A stretch of DNA of 7,314 nucleotides from MGIIb-Q1 sp964342465 (lineage in GTDB: Archaea; Thermoplasmatota; Poseidoniia; Poseidoniales; Thalassarchaeaceae). The DNA lies in assembly GCA_964342465.1 (NCBI GenBank), contig CAYFFQ010000036.1, forward strand, positions 1-7,314, given 5' to 3'. Below, one piece after another: positions 1 to 7,061 of the stretch. How positions within the stretch are numbered: position 1 is the stretch's first letter; every line of letters begins with the position of its first letter. Position numbers and translations under genes: made by a program. The notes beneath the pieces are model-generated. The model searched no databases, was not told the origin of the DNA, and worked only from the letters and a program-made list of their open reading frames with translations.

Positions 1-42
1 TCCTGCTCGGATTAAATCGGATGTCATCATGTTGTATTTTGA
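1..42 (-). other. edge sequence, possible start of the next gene
   Basis: Downstream of tRNA-Leu on the minus strand, two adjacent ATG codons (28-30 and 25-27) open a frame reading MMTSDLIRAG that is still open at the window edge. Only ten codons are visible, the start would lie 12 bases from the tRNA 3' end, and no ribosome-binding site is seen. This may be a gene start or chance; it is noted so the edge can be joined to neighbouring sequence. Confidence 0.12.
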
Positions 43-124
43 TGCAGGGAGCAGGATTCGAACCTGCGAAGCACTCAGCAGCGGATCTTGAGCCCGCCCC
101 CTTTGACCACTCGGGTACCCCTGC
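43..124 (-). tRNA. tRNA-Leu, anticodon CAA
   Basis: Decodes the leucine codon UUG. The reverse complement folds into a complete 82-nt class II cloverleaf. The acceptor stem is GCAGGGG paired with TCCCTGC, with one G-U pair at the base. The D arm has a CCC/GGG stem and the GG pair in its loop. The anticodon stem GCGGG/TCCGC closes the loop CTCAAGA, which puts CAA at positions 34-36. A 13-nt variable arm precedes the T arm GCAGG-TTCGAAT-CCTGC. The discriminator base is A, as in leucine tRNAs, which with the CAA anticodon excludes serine. No intron interrupts the anticodon loop, although archaeal leucine tRNAs sometimes carry one. CCA is not encoded: the bases after the discriminator read TCAAAA, so the tail must be added by CCA-adding enzyme. 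No clear T-run terminator follows. It is co-oriented with the large gene upstream, 160 bases away. Confidence 0.97.
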
Positions 125-284
125 GGCGGGCGTGGCTGACCTCTCCCCTTTGTCATACTTACTCATCAGGAGATGGGGGCTATGTTATTCATCAGCATCA
201 AGTCAATGGGTGAAATGTGAATATCCGAGACCACGGCGCAGGCCAGCCATACCATGTGTGAGAATGAGATTGACCAGCCGAGTG
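125..284 (-). other. intergenic spacer upstream of tRNA-Leu
   Basis: This 160-base gap lies between the stop codon of the giant surface-protein gene and the 5' end of tRNA-Leu. I see no supported gene in it. The only weak promoter candidate for the tRNA is the minus-strand stretch GAGTAAGTATGAC at about 153-165, some 30-40 bases before the mature tRNA, a reasonable distance for an archaeal TATA element but a poor match to the consensus. A second AT-rich patch, TGAATAACATAG, lies at about 181-192. No hairpin followed by a T-run is visible, so I cannot place a terminator for the upstream gene. Confidence 0.3.
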
Positions 285-3200
285 TCATTCTTCCTCATGG
301 CGAGAATCGGGTGATGTGAGTATCTCAGGTGGTGGGCCAGCCCCTTCTGGCCAGTCATCGGCGGGCCACGGAGGTGGTGGAGGGGAATCCTCATCCATTT
401 CAACCGAAACTTCGTCTTCATCCTCGTCCCACTCAACCCTCCTGCCGTAGATGAGGGAGGAAGCGACCATCCCGCCTACTATGACGAGCAGGATGGCGAA
501 GCCAATCGCTGCTGGAGTGGCGAGAGTGGCGATGAAGACCTCACTGGTCGTCTTCTCCCTAACCATTCCGAGGGGAACGCTGGTGAGATTATCGATGTCC
601 TCATCAAGGGCGATGTAGAGTTGTAGATCACCGGTTTTCCACGCTTCCGTTTCAAATGAGAAGAGTGCGTGTTGTTGCGGCAGCATGGTGATATCTACGC
701 TCTCGAGAGTGACATATCTGCCTCCTTCGCCTTTACCATTCGGAATCCACGCCCAGAGTGCCACCTCGACTTGGCCCGCTTGGTTGCCTTCGTTGGTCAC
801 CATCCCCTCCACCGTGAAACGCTCCTCGAGAAGAGGTTGGTCGGGTGTGACCAGCAGAGATGAGACGACGGGGTGGAAATAGATGACTTTGAGGATGACG
901 AGGCGGGGTTGCTCTCTGCTCCCCTCACCTGCAAGGGTATGGCCGGCGAGGTCGACCCCTTCCATCCAGATGACCAACTCGTCTCCTGGTAGCAGTCGCT
1001 CGGTGTCGATGTCGAAGTCGACTCGGGATGAGTATGTCCAAACATCCCCTGAGGAGGTGGCGAGTTCGATGGGTGCAATTCCCGACAGGCCTTGGATTTC
1101 GATGCCGTGTCTTCTAAAAGACCAGTTCAGGAGGAGGGTCTGACCTGCCATGCCACCCTCTTCGAACACCCTGACTGTGACCAGTTGTTGCATCATCCTG
1201 TCCGAGTTCATGGTGATGAGTGTGTTTTCTGGAAAATCCACCTGTGGGCGGGTGTCGTCAATGACGAGTTCAAACTCCAGCGGTGGTGTCGAAACGGTCT
1301 GAGAAGCGCCCATCAGTGTCGCTGTCAGGGCCACCACTCCCTCGCCCCAGAGCAGGGAGGTGACTCTCTCAGTCGTGGTGAACAGCCTTCCTCCCATCAG
1401 TGGTTCATTCCATTCATGGGTATTGCCTCGGTCATCCTCCATGACTATGTCCACCCCCCAATCTCCTGCGAGGGTCACCTCGGCAGCGTTGGCGCGGTGG
1501 CGCAGTTCTCCTGTGAGTAGGAACTCATCATCGGGCATCAGGAAGAGTCTGCCATCGATGGCTAATGAAGTCGGTTCAGTGATGTCTTGCACTGACGAGG
1601 TGATGAGTTGGATGCGCGGGTCGAGGGTCCAGGCGAGTGGATAGATGGAATCGCTTCCGAGTTCAAGATTCTGTCCGTGCTCCACGACTGAAACCCCCGG
1701 TGACATCGCCGTTGTGTTCCAATCCGCAGGCGCAGCCAATCCGATGGAGAAGGTTAGTGTGATGAAATATCTCCCATTTTCGAGGTCTGTTATGTTCAGA
1801 CTGTGCGGGTTGATTGGAGAGTCCGGATGCGTTTCGGTGGCGAGAGAGAGGCCATCGAACCAGATATCACCAGATTCATCGTCGCCGGCGAGGGAGACGG
1901 TGATGTTGTCGAGGGATGCTATCCCGTTTCCATCTTCCATCTCGAATGAGAATCGGTGTTCCACGCCGGACAACAGGTTGTCGCCCCATCTGTCAAGAGC
2001 GATGGAAGGGAGCGAGATTGAGGTCGGTTGGTCGTCTTGTGTGGTCAGGGTGGCCATGTCATTCTCCAACCCCGGCCCGCCACCTCCTGTGACGGGGTGG
2101 CCGGCGAGGTCACTGCCGCTGACGAAGAGGGATACCGCCCCCATCTCCCCGTTGGCGACGAGGTTGATTGCCGGGAAATGGATTGTCACCGCACCACTCG
2201 CTTTCAAGGGAGTTATTTCCCTCATCGACGAGTATTCCCAATCATCTGCCAATCCATCCCTATCCACATCATCTATTCCCGCCCTCCAATAGTGCAGGAA
2301 GAGGGCGGAGCCGAGAGCTTCCGCTTCATCTACTGTGACGGATATGGGAAGTGGTCTGTTCTCCGGCCAGACATTGCCGTCCGCCAATCTCGGCCCGCTC
2401 GGTGTATGGGCCATCAACCGACTCACTTTAGGCGGATTGGAATCGATGACAAGAGTGGTGATGGGTCTGTTCTTGGTCGCATCCGTGGCCCCAGTCAGCG
2501 AGACCCCAGAGGGACCAGGCCGGAGTATCCACGCCGAGACGTTCACCTCGCCGGACGACTCGGTGAGAGAGAAAGTGAGATTCCAATCGCCATTCTCCGA
2601 CCCATACGCCTGCACAGTTCGGTTCTGCGCCCCGTCTATCTGAATGACCAACTGATAATCCTCTCCGTTCGGGCGCAGGGATGTGTCTTCGAATCTGACC
2701 GTCCCTGCCACCTCAATGGTCGCATTGACTGCGACTTCAAACGGATAGAAGGGGGATGAGGTGTCGGAGAGCAGGCGGCCATTGGCCGCCCGCACCTCGA
2801 ATGAATCGATTTCCATGTCGTTCTCCACCGCCACACCCCCCATACCCATGCGAACTGTGCTCGCTTCGCTCTGCTCACCAGCGGCCGTCCAACTGAAGGT
2901 GGAGAGGTCCAACCAATCGACATCATCCCAACCCCAAGAGGTCTGCACGGCCCAAGAGACCACCCATGCACCATTCTCCTGTGAAACCGTACTCGCAGAC
3001 CCATCCAAAGCGAGCATACCTCCACCCCCCGTCTGGGTGAACTGACCCCCGTTGCCCAAGTCTCTGACTGCGAGTGAGATGAGTTCCCCCGTAGGAGAAG
3101 TGATGGTCAGATTGGCGGTCACCAATTGGTCACTGTCGAAGACGTGTGAATGTGTTGATTTGATGGTCATCGGTCTGTCTGGGACGAATGTGGTCGGTGT

Positions 3201-6200
3201 AGATACGAGTTCATCGCTGATGAGAGGATGATGTTCGACTTCTCCCCAGATGCCGATGCCGCCCTGCCAAGAACCGATACCCAGCGGGAGATTGTGTGAG
3301 CCGTTGACCGGATTTGTAGAATTGACGAAAGAAGAGAAAATCGGGGCGACATCAGTCAGATTCTCTGTGTAGTCGTATTCCACGGACAACAGATCTATGT
3401 TGACGGTAGGGGAGTCACTTGGTGTGCCGGTCAGATTGACCGTCAGATGATACGAGGTCCAATCCCTCGCTGTCTGATTTAGGCTGGAGGTGAATCGGGT
3501 CTGATTCAATTGCGAGAGAGTGATTGGTGAGAGGTGAATTGTGGCTTGTGTCGTAGCTTCAGTCAATGTGGAGATAACCTGTCCACCGCCACTCATGGTG
3601 AATGTGATGTTCTCAGGAACCGCATCACTGGATTGGTCGGAAAGACGAACCATCATGGTCAGACCGCGGGGTGAAGCATCGGAAGGGAGGGCGAATGAGT
3701 AATTGGATATGATAGCAGAGACACCGAGGTCTGGAGACAATTGATACGAGGTTCTTCTTAGCGAAGTTCCATTGTAAAGTGGACCGTAGGCATACAAACA
3801 CTGTTCACACGGCTCCCAAATAGGGTCTAGCCAATCTGGAAACCTGTATGCTTGGGTCTGCCAACCTACAGCGCCCCATGCGGTGTAGCCGGGCCATTGC
3901 CATTCTGCGGTTCCGTCGTCCCCGATGTCGACGGCGGTTCCGACTGCAGGTGAGAGGCGAATGCCTTCCACCTCGAGATGATTCAGCCAACCACCGGGTT
4001 GAATCGCCACTTCTACCGTGAACAGGGAGAAGGGGGTGGTAGACTGCACCGTGTTGTTGACGAGGGTTCCCGAAGCGATTGTCGCTCCCGCCTCATCGCG
4101 GAAGGTGAGCAGAACTCCGGCGCCATGTCCGGACACTCGGAGGGCGGAAAGTGGATGGGTGGGTATGAGAGGCAGAGATGTGATGGTCTGGGTCGCCATC
4201 ACCGGATTGGTGATGTTCATCGCTGTGTGGTTGACATTTAGAACCGGGCTCACTGACCATCCACTGGCCATCAAGTTGTTGGGGTTGAGCACTCTCGTTG
4301 CCCCGACATGGAGAGCGTGAATCTTAGGAGTGAGTTGCGCCTCATCCGTACCCAACTCGAGGCGAATCCTAACCGGGTTGGTGGAATTGACCCACCCATC
4401 ACCCTCCAAGGCGAGAAGGGTCGCTGGTAGTGTCATATTGGTGTATTCTTCTGCAATCAACTCTCCATTCTCCTTCAGCACCGTTGCTCTCACCCATGTT
4501 CCGTTGGGAACATCGGCATCGATTTCCAGCGCATCCAATCCGAGCAGGTCTTGTGGGTATATCGGGTCGGAGAGCCATGTTCCGTAATTCTCAAACCAAT
4601 CCACATAGATTCCCACATTGTCGAGATACCAACCGTCAGATTCGAGAAGTTGGTCGGTGAAGAATGAGAACCGGACTCTGATGGACTGGCCACCGAACTG
4701 ACTCACATCCACCCGTTTGGTCACCCATGATTTGTTGACTCCACTGCCTCGTTGGCCGTGGCAGGTCGGCTTCGAAATGCTTCCATCCATCGCAAAAAGA
4801 TTGTAAATGTTGGACTGAGGATTCATCGTTTGTTGTGTTTCATAGAAATCTGGCTCATTCTGTCCGAATGGTGTCCAAGTTCTGCCGTCATCATCGGAGA
4901 TGTAGACTACTCCGCCGTCCCATGATACCTCGGCGCATACAAACTGGTCGAACGAGAGGGTGGCGTGACTTCCTGCTGGTATCGCTAACTGCGGAGATGT
5001 GAGGTGGGTCCATGTGTTCGGCTGGTATTGACCGCCAAGAACTATCCCTGCGTAGTGGGTTCCGTTGGCCGGTTGGTCTGGTCCGTAGGTCCATGTCGGG
5101 TTGTGCGCACCGAACTCCCAACCATAGCCTCTGTCGGTCTCCACCCTCCATCCCTCCGGAAGGAGGGGTGAGTTCTCAAACGAATCGGCCTGATAGGTCG
5201 GGCCATTGACTCCGTGGTCAGTCAGATGTTGCCACTCATCTATGGCGTTGCCGACCGGAGAGTGGGTGGCGTTTCCTGAATTGATGTCGGTGAAATTGAG
5301 ATAGAGGTGCGTGGTTTTGTTGGCTTGGTAGCCTGAGGTGATTGACACATCGTCGATGAATAGTCCCTCTGGAGGGTCTAGAGTCAGACCTCCGAAACCG
5401 GAACCGGGGAAGGAGTCGGTTTGGAGATAGACTCTGATGTAGACGGTGGAATTGCCGGCGAGGGATTGGGGAAGTGGATGTGCGAGATGCTTCCACCCTC
5501 TTGAATCGTCGATGTACATCTGGCCGTCGATGAGGACGCCGAATCCCGGCATGTCGGCAGAGAAGGCGTTCCAAGTGAAATTGGTCAGAGACCACTCCCA
5601 GCGGAAGTTGTCATAGATGTCACCTTCCATATCGAAGTCGACGGCATAATCGAGCATGATGGGGCCACTCGCATTGGCGAGGTCGACTGCGAAGGTGAGG
5701 ACCGACTCGGCACCATCGGCGTAATACCCGCTTCTGTTTCCATGAAACCATGAGCCGGGGTCGGCTCCGGTGTTGGTGAGATTCACGTTGTCGATGAACC
5801 AGCCGGGGCGCTGAATTGTGGAATTGACATCAGTCCAAGCGACGAGGCGAAAGCGGATGGTCGAGGTGTTGGAGATGCCTGCGATATTGTCGAGATGGAA
5901 TCTGGCTGTCCGCCAACCGCTGGCGTTGACTGATGCCCACACTGGAAATGACTGACCGGCTGCCCCGCTTGGCGTGGGTGCGGAGGGGTTCACGAGGTTG
6001 TTGTAGCCGTTCTCGGGGGTGAGATAGGTCCAGTTCTGACCGCCGTCGAGACTCGCTTCCACCCAAGCCCCGTCACCCATTCCGTTGCCATCCGAAGGGG
6101 TGTACATGTGCTGCCAATGAGAGAATGTCAGATTGAAGTCGTTGATGACCGCCGGCACCAAGAAATCGGGCGACTCCAACCATGTGTGGACTCCACTCGG

Positions 6201-6755
6201 CAGAGCCTGGTCTGCCTTGGTGGCAACGATGTAGCGGCCGGTCACCGCTCCTATCGGGATGAGGCCGCCGCTCGACTCCCTCCCTGAACCGTTGATGGGG
6301 CCTGATATCCCCAGCATGTCGTCAACCTCCCACACACCCTGAGTCCCTCCAAATGACCACTCCTGCAATGTGCGTGTCAGCGTTTCAAAATCGTTTATTC
6401 GCCCTACTGAGTGATTGGCGGCGAGCGAAAGGGAGCCGTCGAAATAGTTGGCGGTGGTGTTGTCCCACAGCCCCCATGAGAAGTTTTGCGAGCCGTGTGC
6501 ATCGGCTTCCCAGGCAGGCCCGCGGTCGAGTTCGCTCATTCCATCTTCGGAGATTCTCACCCACGAATCAAGGACTACGTCTCCTTCAGGAATTGACAAC
6601 GGGGTGATAGTGATGTTTCCTCCACCTTCGGGAAAGTTCACGCTCGCTGAGGATGACCAGCCACCCACAGTTCCACTGGCCAGAGAAGTGAGGGGGGAGA
6701 TGACGAGGAGGGCGACCAACAGAAGTGAGGATGGTTGCCTCGCATGGCTTGACAT
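285..6755 (-). CDS. giant secreted, membrane-anchored multidomain surface protein
   Basis: Predicted type I membrane protein of 2156 residues (numbering from the chosen start). A signal peptide (MSSHAR, then a hydrophobic run to about 25) ends at a likely SLA|SG cleavage site near 26. Three jelly-roll domains follow, each closing with a G-aromatic/L-[FY]-[IL]-D-[ND]-V strand: about 170-330 (GWFIDNV), 331-475 (GLFIDDV) and 520-720 (GWYLDNV), as in MAM or immune-inhibitor-A-like accessory domains. The middle is beta-sandwich-like. Two related Ig-like modules lie at about 1433-1570 and 1829-1957, the first with a DxDxDG calcium-type loop. A CARDB-like domain (about 1961-2057) precedes one membrane helix (about 2080-2104), an RR stop-transfer pair and an acidic, proline-rich tail. 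There are about 45 sequons and only four cysteines. No HExxH, subtilisin or other catalytic motif is visible, so adhesion or ligand binding is inferred. The start at 6755 was chosen for its signal peptide and a GGAG eight bases upstream; 6791 and 6920 are in-frame alternatives, the longest giving 2211 residues. Confidence 0.9.
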   Translation of the reverse strand: MSSHARQPSSLLLVALLVISPLTSLASGTVGGWSSSASVNFPEGGGNITITPLSIPEGDVVLDSWVRISEDGMSELDRGPAWEADAHGSQNFSWGLWDNTTANYFDGSLSLAANHSVGRINDFETLTRTLQEWSFGGTQGVWEVDDMLGISGPINGSGRESSGGLIPIGAVTGRYIVATKADQALPSGVHTWLESPDFLVPAVINDFNLTFSHWQHMYTPSDGNGMGDGAWVEASLDGGQNWTYLTPENGYNNLVNPSAPTPSGAAGQSFPVWASVNASGWRTARFHLDNIAGISNTSTIRFRLVAWTDVNSTIQRPGWFIDNVNLTNTGADPGSWFHGNRSGYYADGAESVLTFAVDLANASGPIMLDYAVDFDMEGDIYDNFRWEWSLTNFTWNAFSADMPGFGVLIDGQMYIDDSRGWKHLAHPLPQSLAGNSTVYIRVYLQTDSFPGSGFGGLTLDPPEGLFIDDVSITSGYQANKTTHLYLNFTDINSGNATHSPVGNAIDEWQHLTDHGVNGPTYQADSFENSPLLPEGWRVETDRGYGWEFGAHNPTWTYGPDQPANGTHYAGIVLGGQYQPNTWTHLTSPQLAIPAGSHATLSFDQFVCAEVSWDGGVVYISDDDGRTWTPFGQNEPDFYETQQTMNPQSNIYNLFAMDGSISKPTCHGQRGSGVNKSWVTKRVDVSQFGGQSIRVRFSFFTDQLLESDGWYLDNVGIYVDWFENYGTWLSDPIYPQDLLGLDALEIDADVPNGTWVRATVLKENGELIAEEYTNMTLPATLLALEGDGWVNSTNPVRIRLELGTDEAQLTPKIHALHVGATRVLNPNNLMASGWSVSPVLNVNHTAMNITNPVMATQTITSLPLIPTHPLSALRVSGHGAGVLLTFRDEAGATIASGTLVNNTVQSTTPFSLFTVEVAIQPGGWLNHLEVEGIRLSPAVGTAVDIGDDGTAEWQWPGYTAWGAVGWQTQAYRFPDWLDPIWEPCEQCLYAYGPLYNGTSLRRTSYQLSPDLGVSAIISNYSFALPSDASPRGLTMMVRLSDQSSDAVPENITFTMSGGGQVISTLTEATTQATIHLSPITLSQLNQTRFTSSLNQTARDWTSYHLTVNLTGTPSDSPTVNIDLLSVEYDYTENLTDVAPIFSSFVNSTNPVNGSHNLPLGIGSWQGGIGIWGEVEHHPLISDELVSTPTTFVPDRPMTIKSTHSHVFDSDQLVTANLTITSPTGELISLAVRDLGNGGQFTQTGGGGMLALDGSASTVSQENGAWVVSWAVQTSWGWDDVDWLDLSTFSWTAAGEQSEASTVRMGMGGVAVENDMEIDSFEVRAANGRLLSDTSSPFYPFEVAVNATIEVAGTVRFEDTSLRPNGEDYQLVIQIDGAQNRTVQAYGSENGDWNLTFSLTESSGEVNVSAWILRPGPSGVSLTGATDATKNRPITTLVIDSNPPKVSRLMAHTPSGPRLADGNVWPENRPLPISVTVDEAEALGSALFLHYWRAGIDDVDRDGLADDWEYSSMREITPLKASGAVTIHFPAINLVANGEMGAVSLFVSGSDLAGHPVTGGGGPGLENDMATLTTQDDQPTSISLPSIALDRWGDNLLSGVEHRFSFEMEDGNGIASLDNITVSLAGDDESGDIWFDGLSLATETHPDSPINPHSLNITDLENGRYFITLTFSIGLAAPADWNTTAMSPGVSVVEHGQNLELGSDSIYPLAWTLDPRIQLITSSVQDITEPTSLAIDGRLFLMPDDEFLLTGELRHRANAAEVTLAGDWGVDIVMEDDRGNTHEWNEPLMGGRLFTTTERVTSLLWGEGVVALTATLMGASQTVSTPPLEFELVIDDTRPQVDFPENTLITMNSDRMMQQLVTVRVFEEGGMAGQTLLLNWSFRRHGIEIQGLSGIAPIELATSSGDVWTYSSRVDFDIDTERLLPGDELVIWMEGVDLAGHTLAGEGSREQPRLVILKVIYFHPVVSSLLVTPDQPLLEERFTVEGMVTNEGNQAGQVEVALWAWIPNGKGEGGRYVTLESVDITMLPQQHALFSFETEAWKTGDLQLYIALDEDIDNLTSVPLGMVREKTTSEVFIATLATPAAIGFAILLVIVGGMVASSLIYGRRVEWDEDEDEVSVEMDEDSPPPPPWPADDWPEGAGPPPEILTSPDSRHEEE

Positions 6756-6763
6756 GGCTCTCG

Positions 6764-6767
6764 CTCC
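6764..6767 (-). promoter_or_regulatory. Shine-Dalgarno candidate for the giant surface-protein gene
   Basis: The minus strand reads GGTGACGGAGCGAGAGCC directly before the ATG at 6753-6755. GGAG lies eight bases from the start codon, a normal spacing for pairing with the archaeal 16S rRNA 3' end (…ATCACCTCC). The competing ATG at 6789-6791 has a GGAG (6802-6805) at ten bases, so the site supports the chosen start without excluding the other. The deciding argument is that the start at 6755 leaves a short, basic n-region before the hydrophobic core of the signal peptide. Confidence 0.4.
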
Positions 6768-6933
6768 GTCACCCGTGATGAATGATTCCATGTTTAACCC
6801 TCTCCAGCCGTGGGTCAAGTGGCCAAGTGGGAAGAACTGGTTCACCGAGGTGGAAAATCTTCGCTTGAGGGGGACTACTTCTCTGATAGGGGCGTAGTTC
6901 AAGGGCGAGTGAATGAGCAAGCGGAAGGGGTTG

Positions 6934-6948
6934 GAAAATTATTCAATT
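6934..6948 (-). promoter_or_regulatory. possible archaeal TATA element for the surface-protein gene
   Basis: The minus strand reads ATTGAATAATTTTCC here, an isolated AT-rich stretch in otherwise GC-rich surroundings. Archaeal TATA boxes are centred about 25 bases before transcription start, so a transcript would begin near 6912-6920. That would give either a leaderless message starting around the ATG at 6920, or a 5' leader of about 120-165 bases before the starts at 6791 and 6755. The match to a TATA consensus is imperfect and no clear purine-rich BRE precedes it. A second weaker candidate, GTTGTATTTC, lies at about 6988-6998. Confidence 0.28.
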
Positions 6949-7061
6949 GCGGTGGGTTGGTGAGTCAGCGTGGCTGAATGTACCTCAGAGAAATACAACT
7001 CTCGATGCAAACCGTGGTTGGAAGATGGGGGATTGTTTACCCAAGGTATGGTGGCGTTCAC

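Larger units (their letters stand above)
6756..7061 (-). other. intergenic and leader region, possibly partly coding
   Basis: These 306 bases separate the stop codon of the probable GINS gene from the chosen start of the surface-protein gene. The half nearest the surface-protein gene (6756-6920) is open in the same frame and would add 55 residues, with in-frame ATGs at 6918-6920 and 6789-6791. The other half (6921-7061) has stops and no convincing gene. It contains the most AT-rich patch of the region (about 6934-6948). No tRNA, terminator hairpin or repeat is evident. Confidence 0.5.

Noticed and set aside
153..200. C/D-box-like sRNA in the spacer upstream of the tRNA (CTGATGA occurs twice on the minus strand)
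   Set aside because: The boxes do not fall into a C, D', C', D order with guide-length spacers, the C boxes start with C rather than a purine, and no terminal stem closes the element.
288..518. Archaeosortase (PGF-CTERM type) anchoring signal at the C-terminus
   Set aside because: No PGF-like tripeptide precedes the helix, and the chain continues for about 52 residues after the RR pair. This fits a permanent single-pass membrane anchor instead.
1645..2759. Two long plus-strand open frames (215 and 243 codons) opposite the giant gene
   Set aside because: They lie wholly antisense to a continuous, clearly protein-like minus-strand frame, overlap one another, and translate to Arg/Ser/Pro-rich sequence with no recognisable domain. 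They are explained by GC-rich codon use on the other strand.
3306..4391. Repeated VNSTNPV segment (residues 789-795 and 1144-1150) with similar DNA (about 17 of 21 bases)
   Set aside because: The flanking residues do not align, and the length is short enough for chance in a Asn/Ser/Thr-rich protein, so I do not call it a domain repeat.
6985..7003. Possible hairpin AGAG-(8)-CTCT in the intergenic region
   Set aside because: Only four base pairs flank an eight-base loop and there is no following T-run, so it supports neither a terminator nor a structured RNA.
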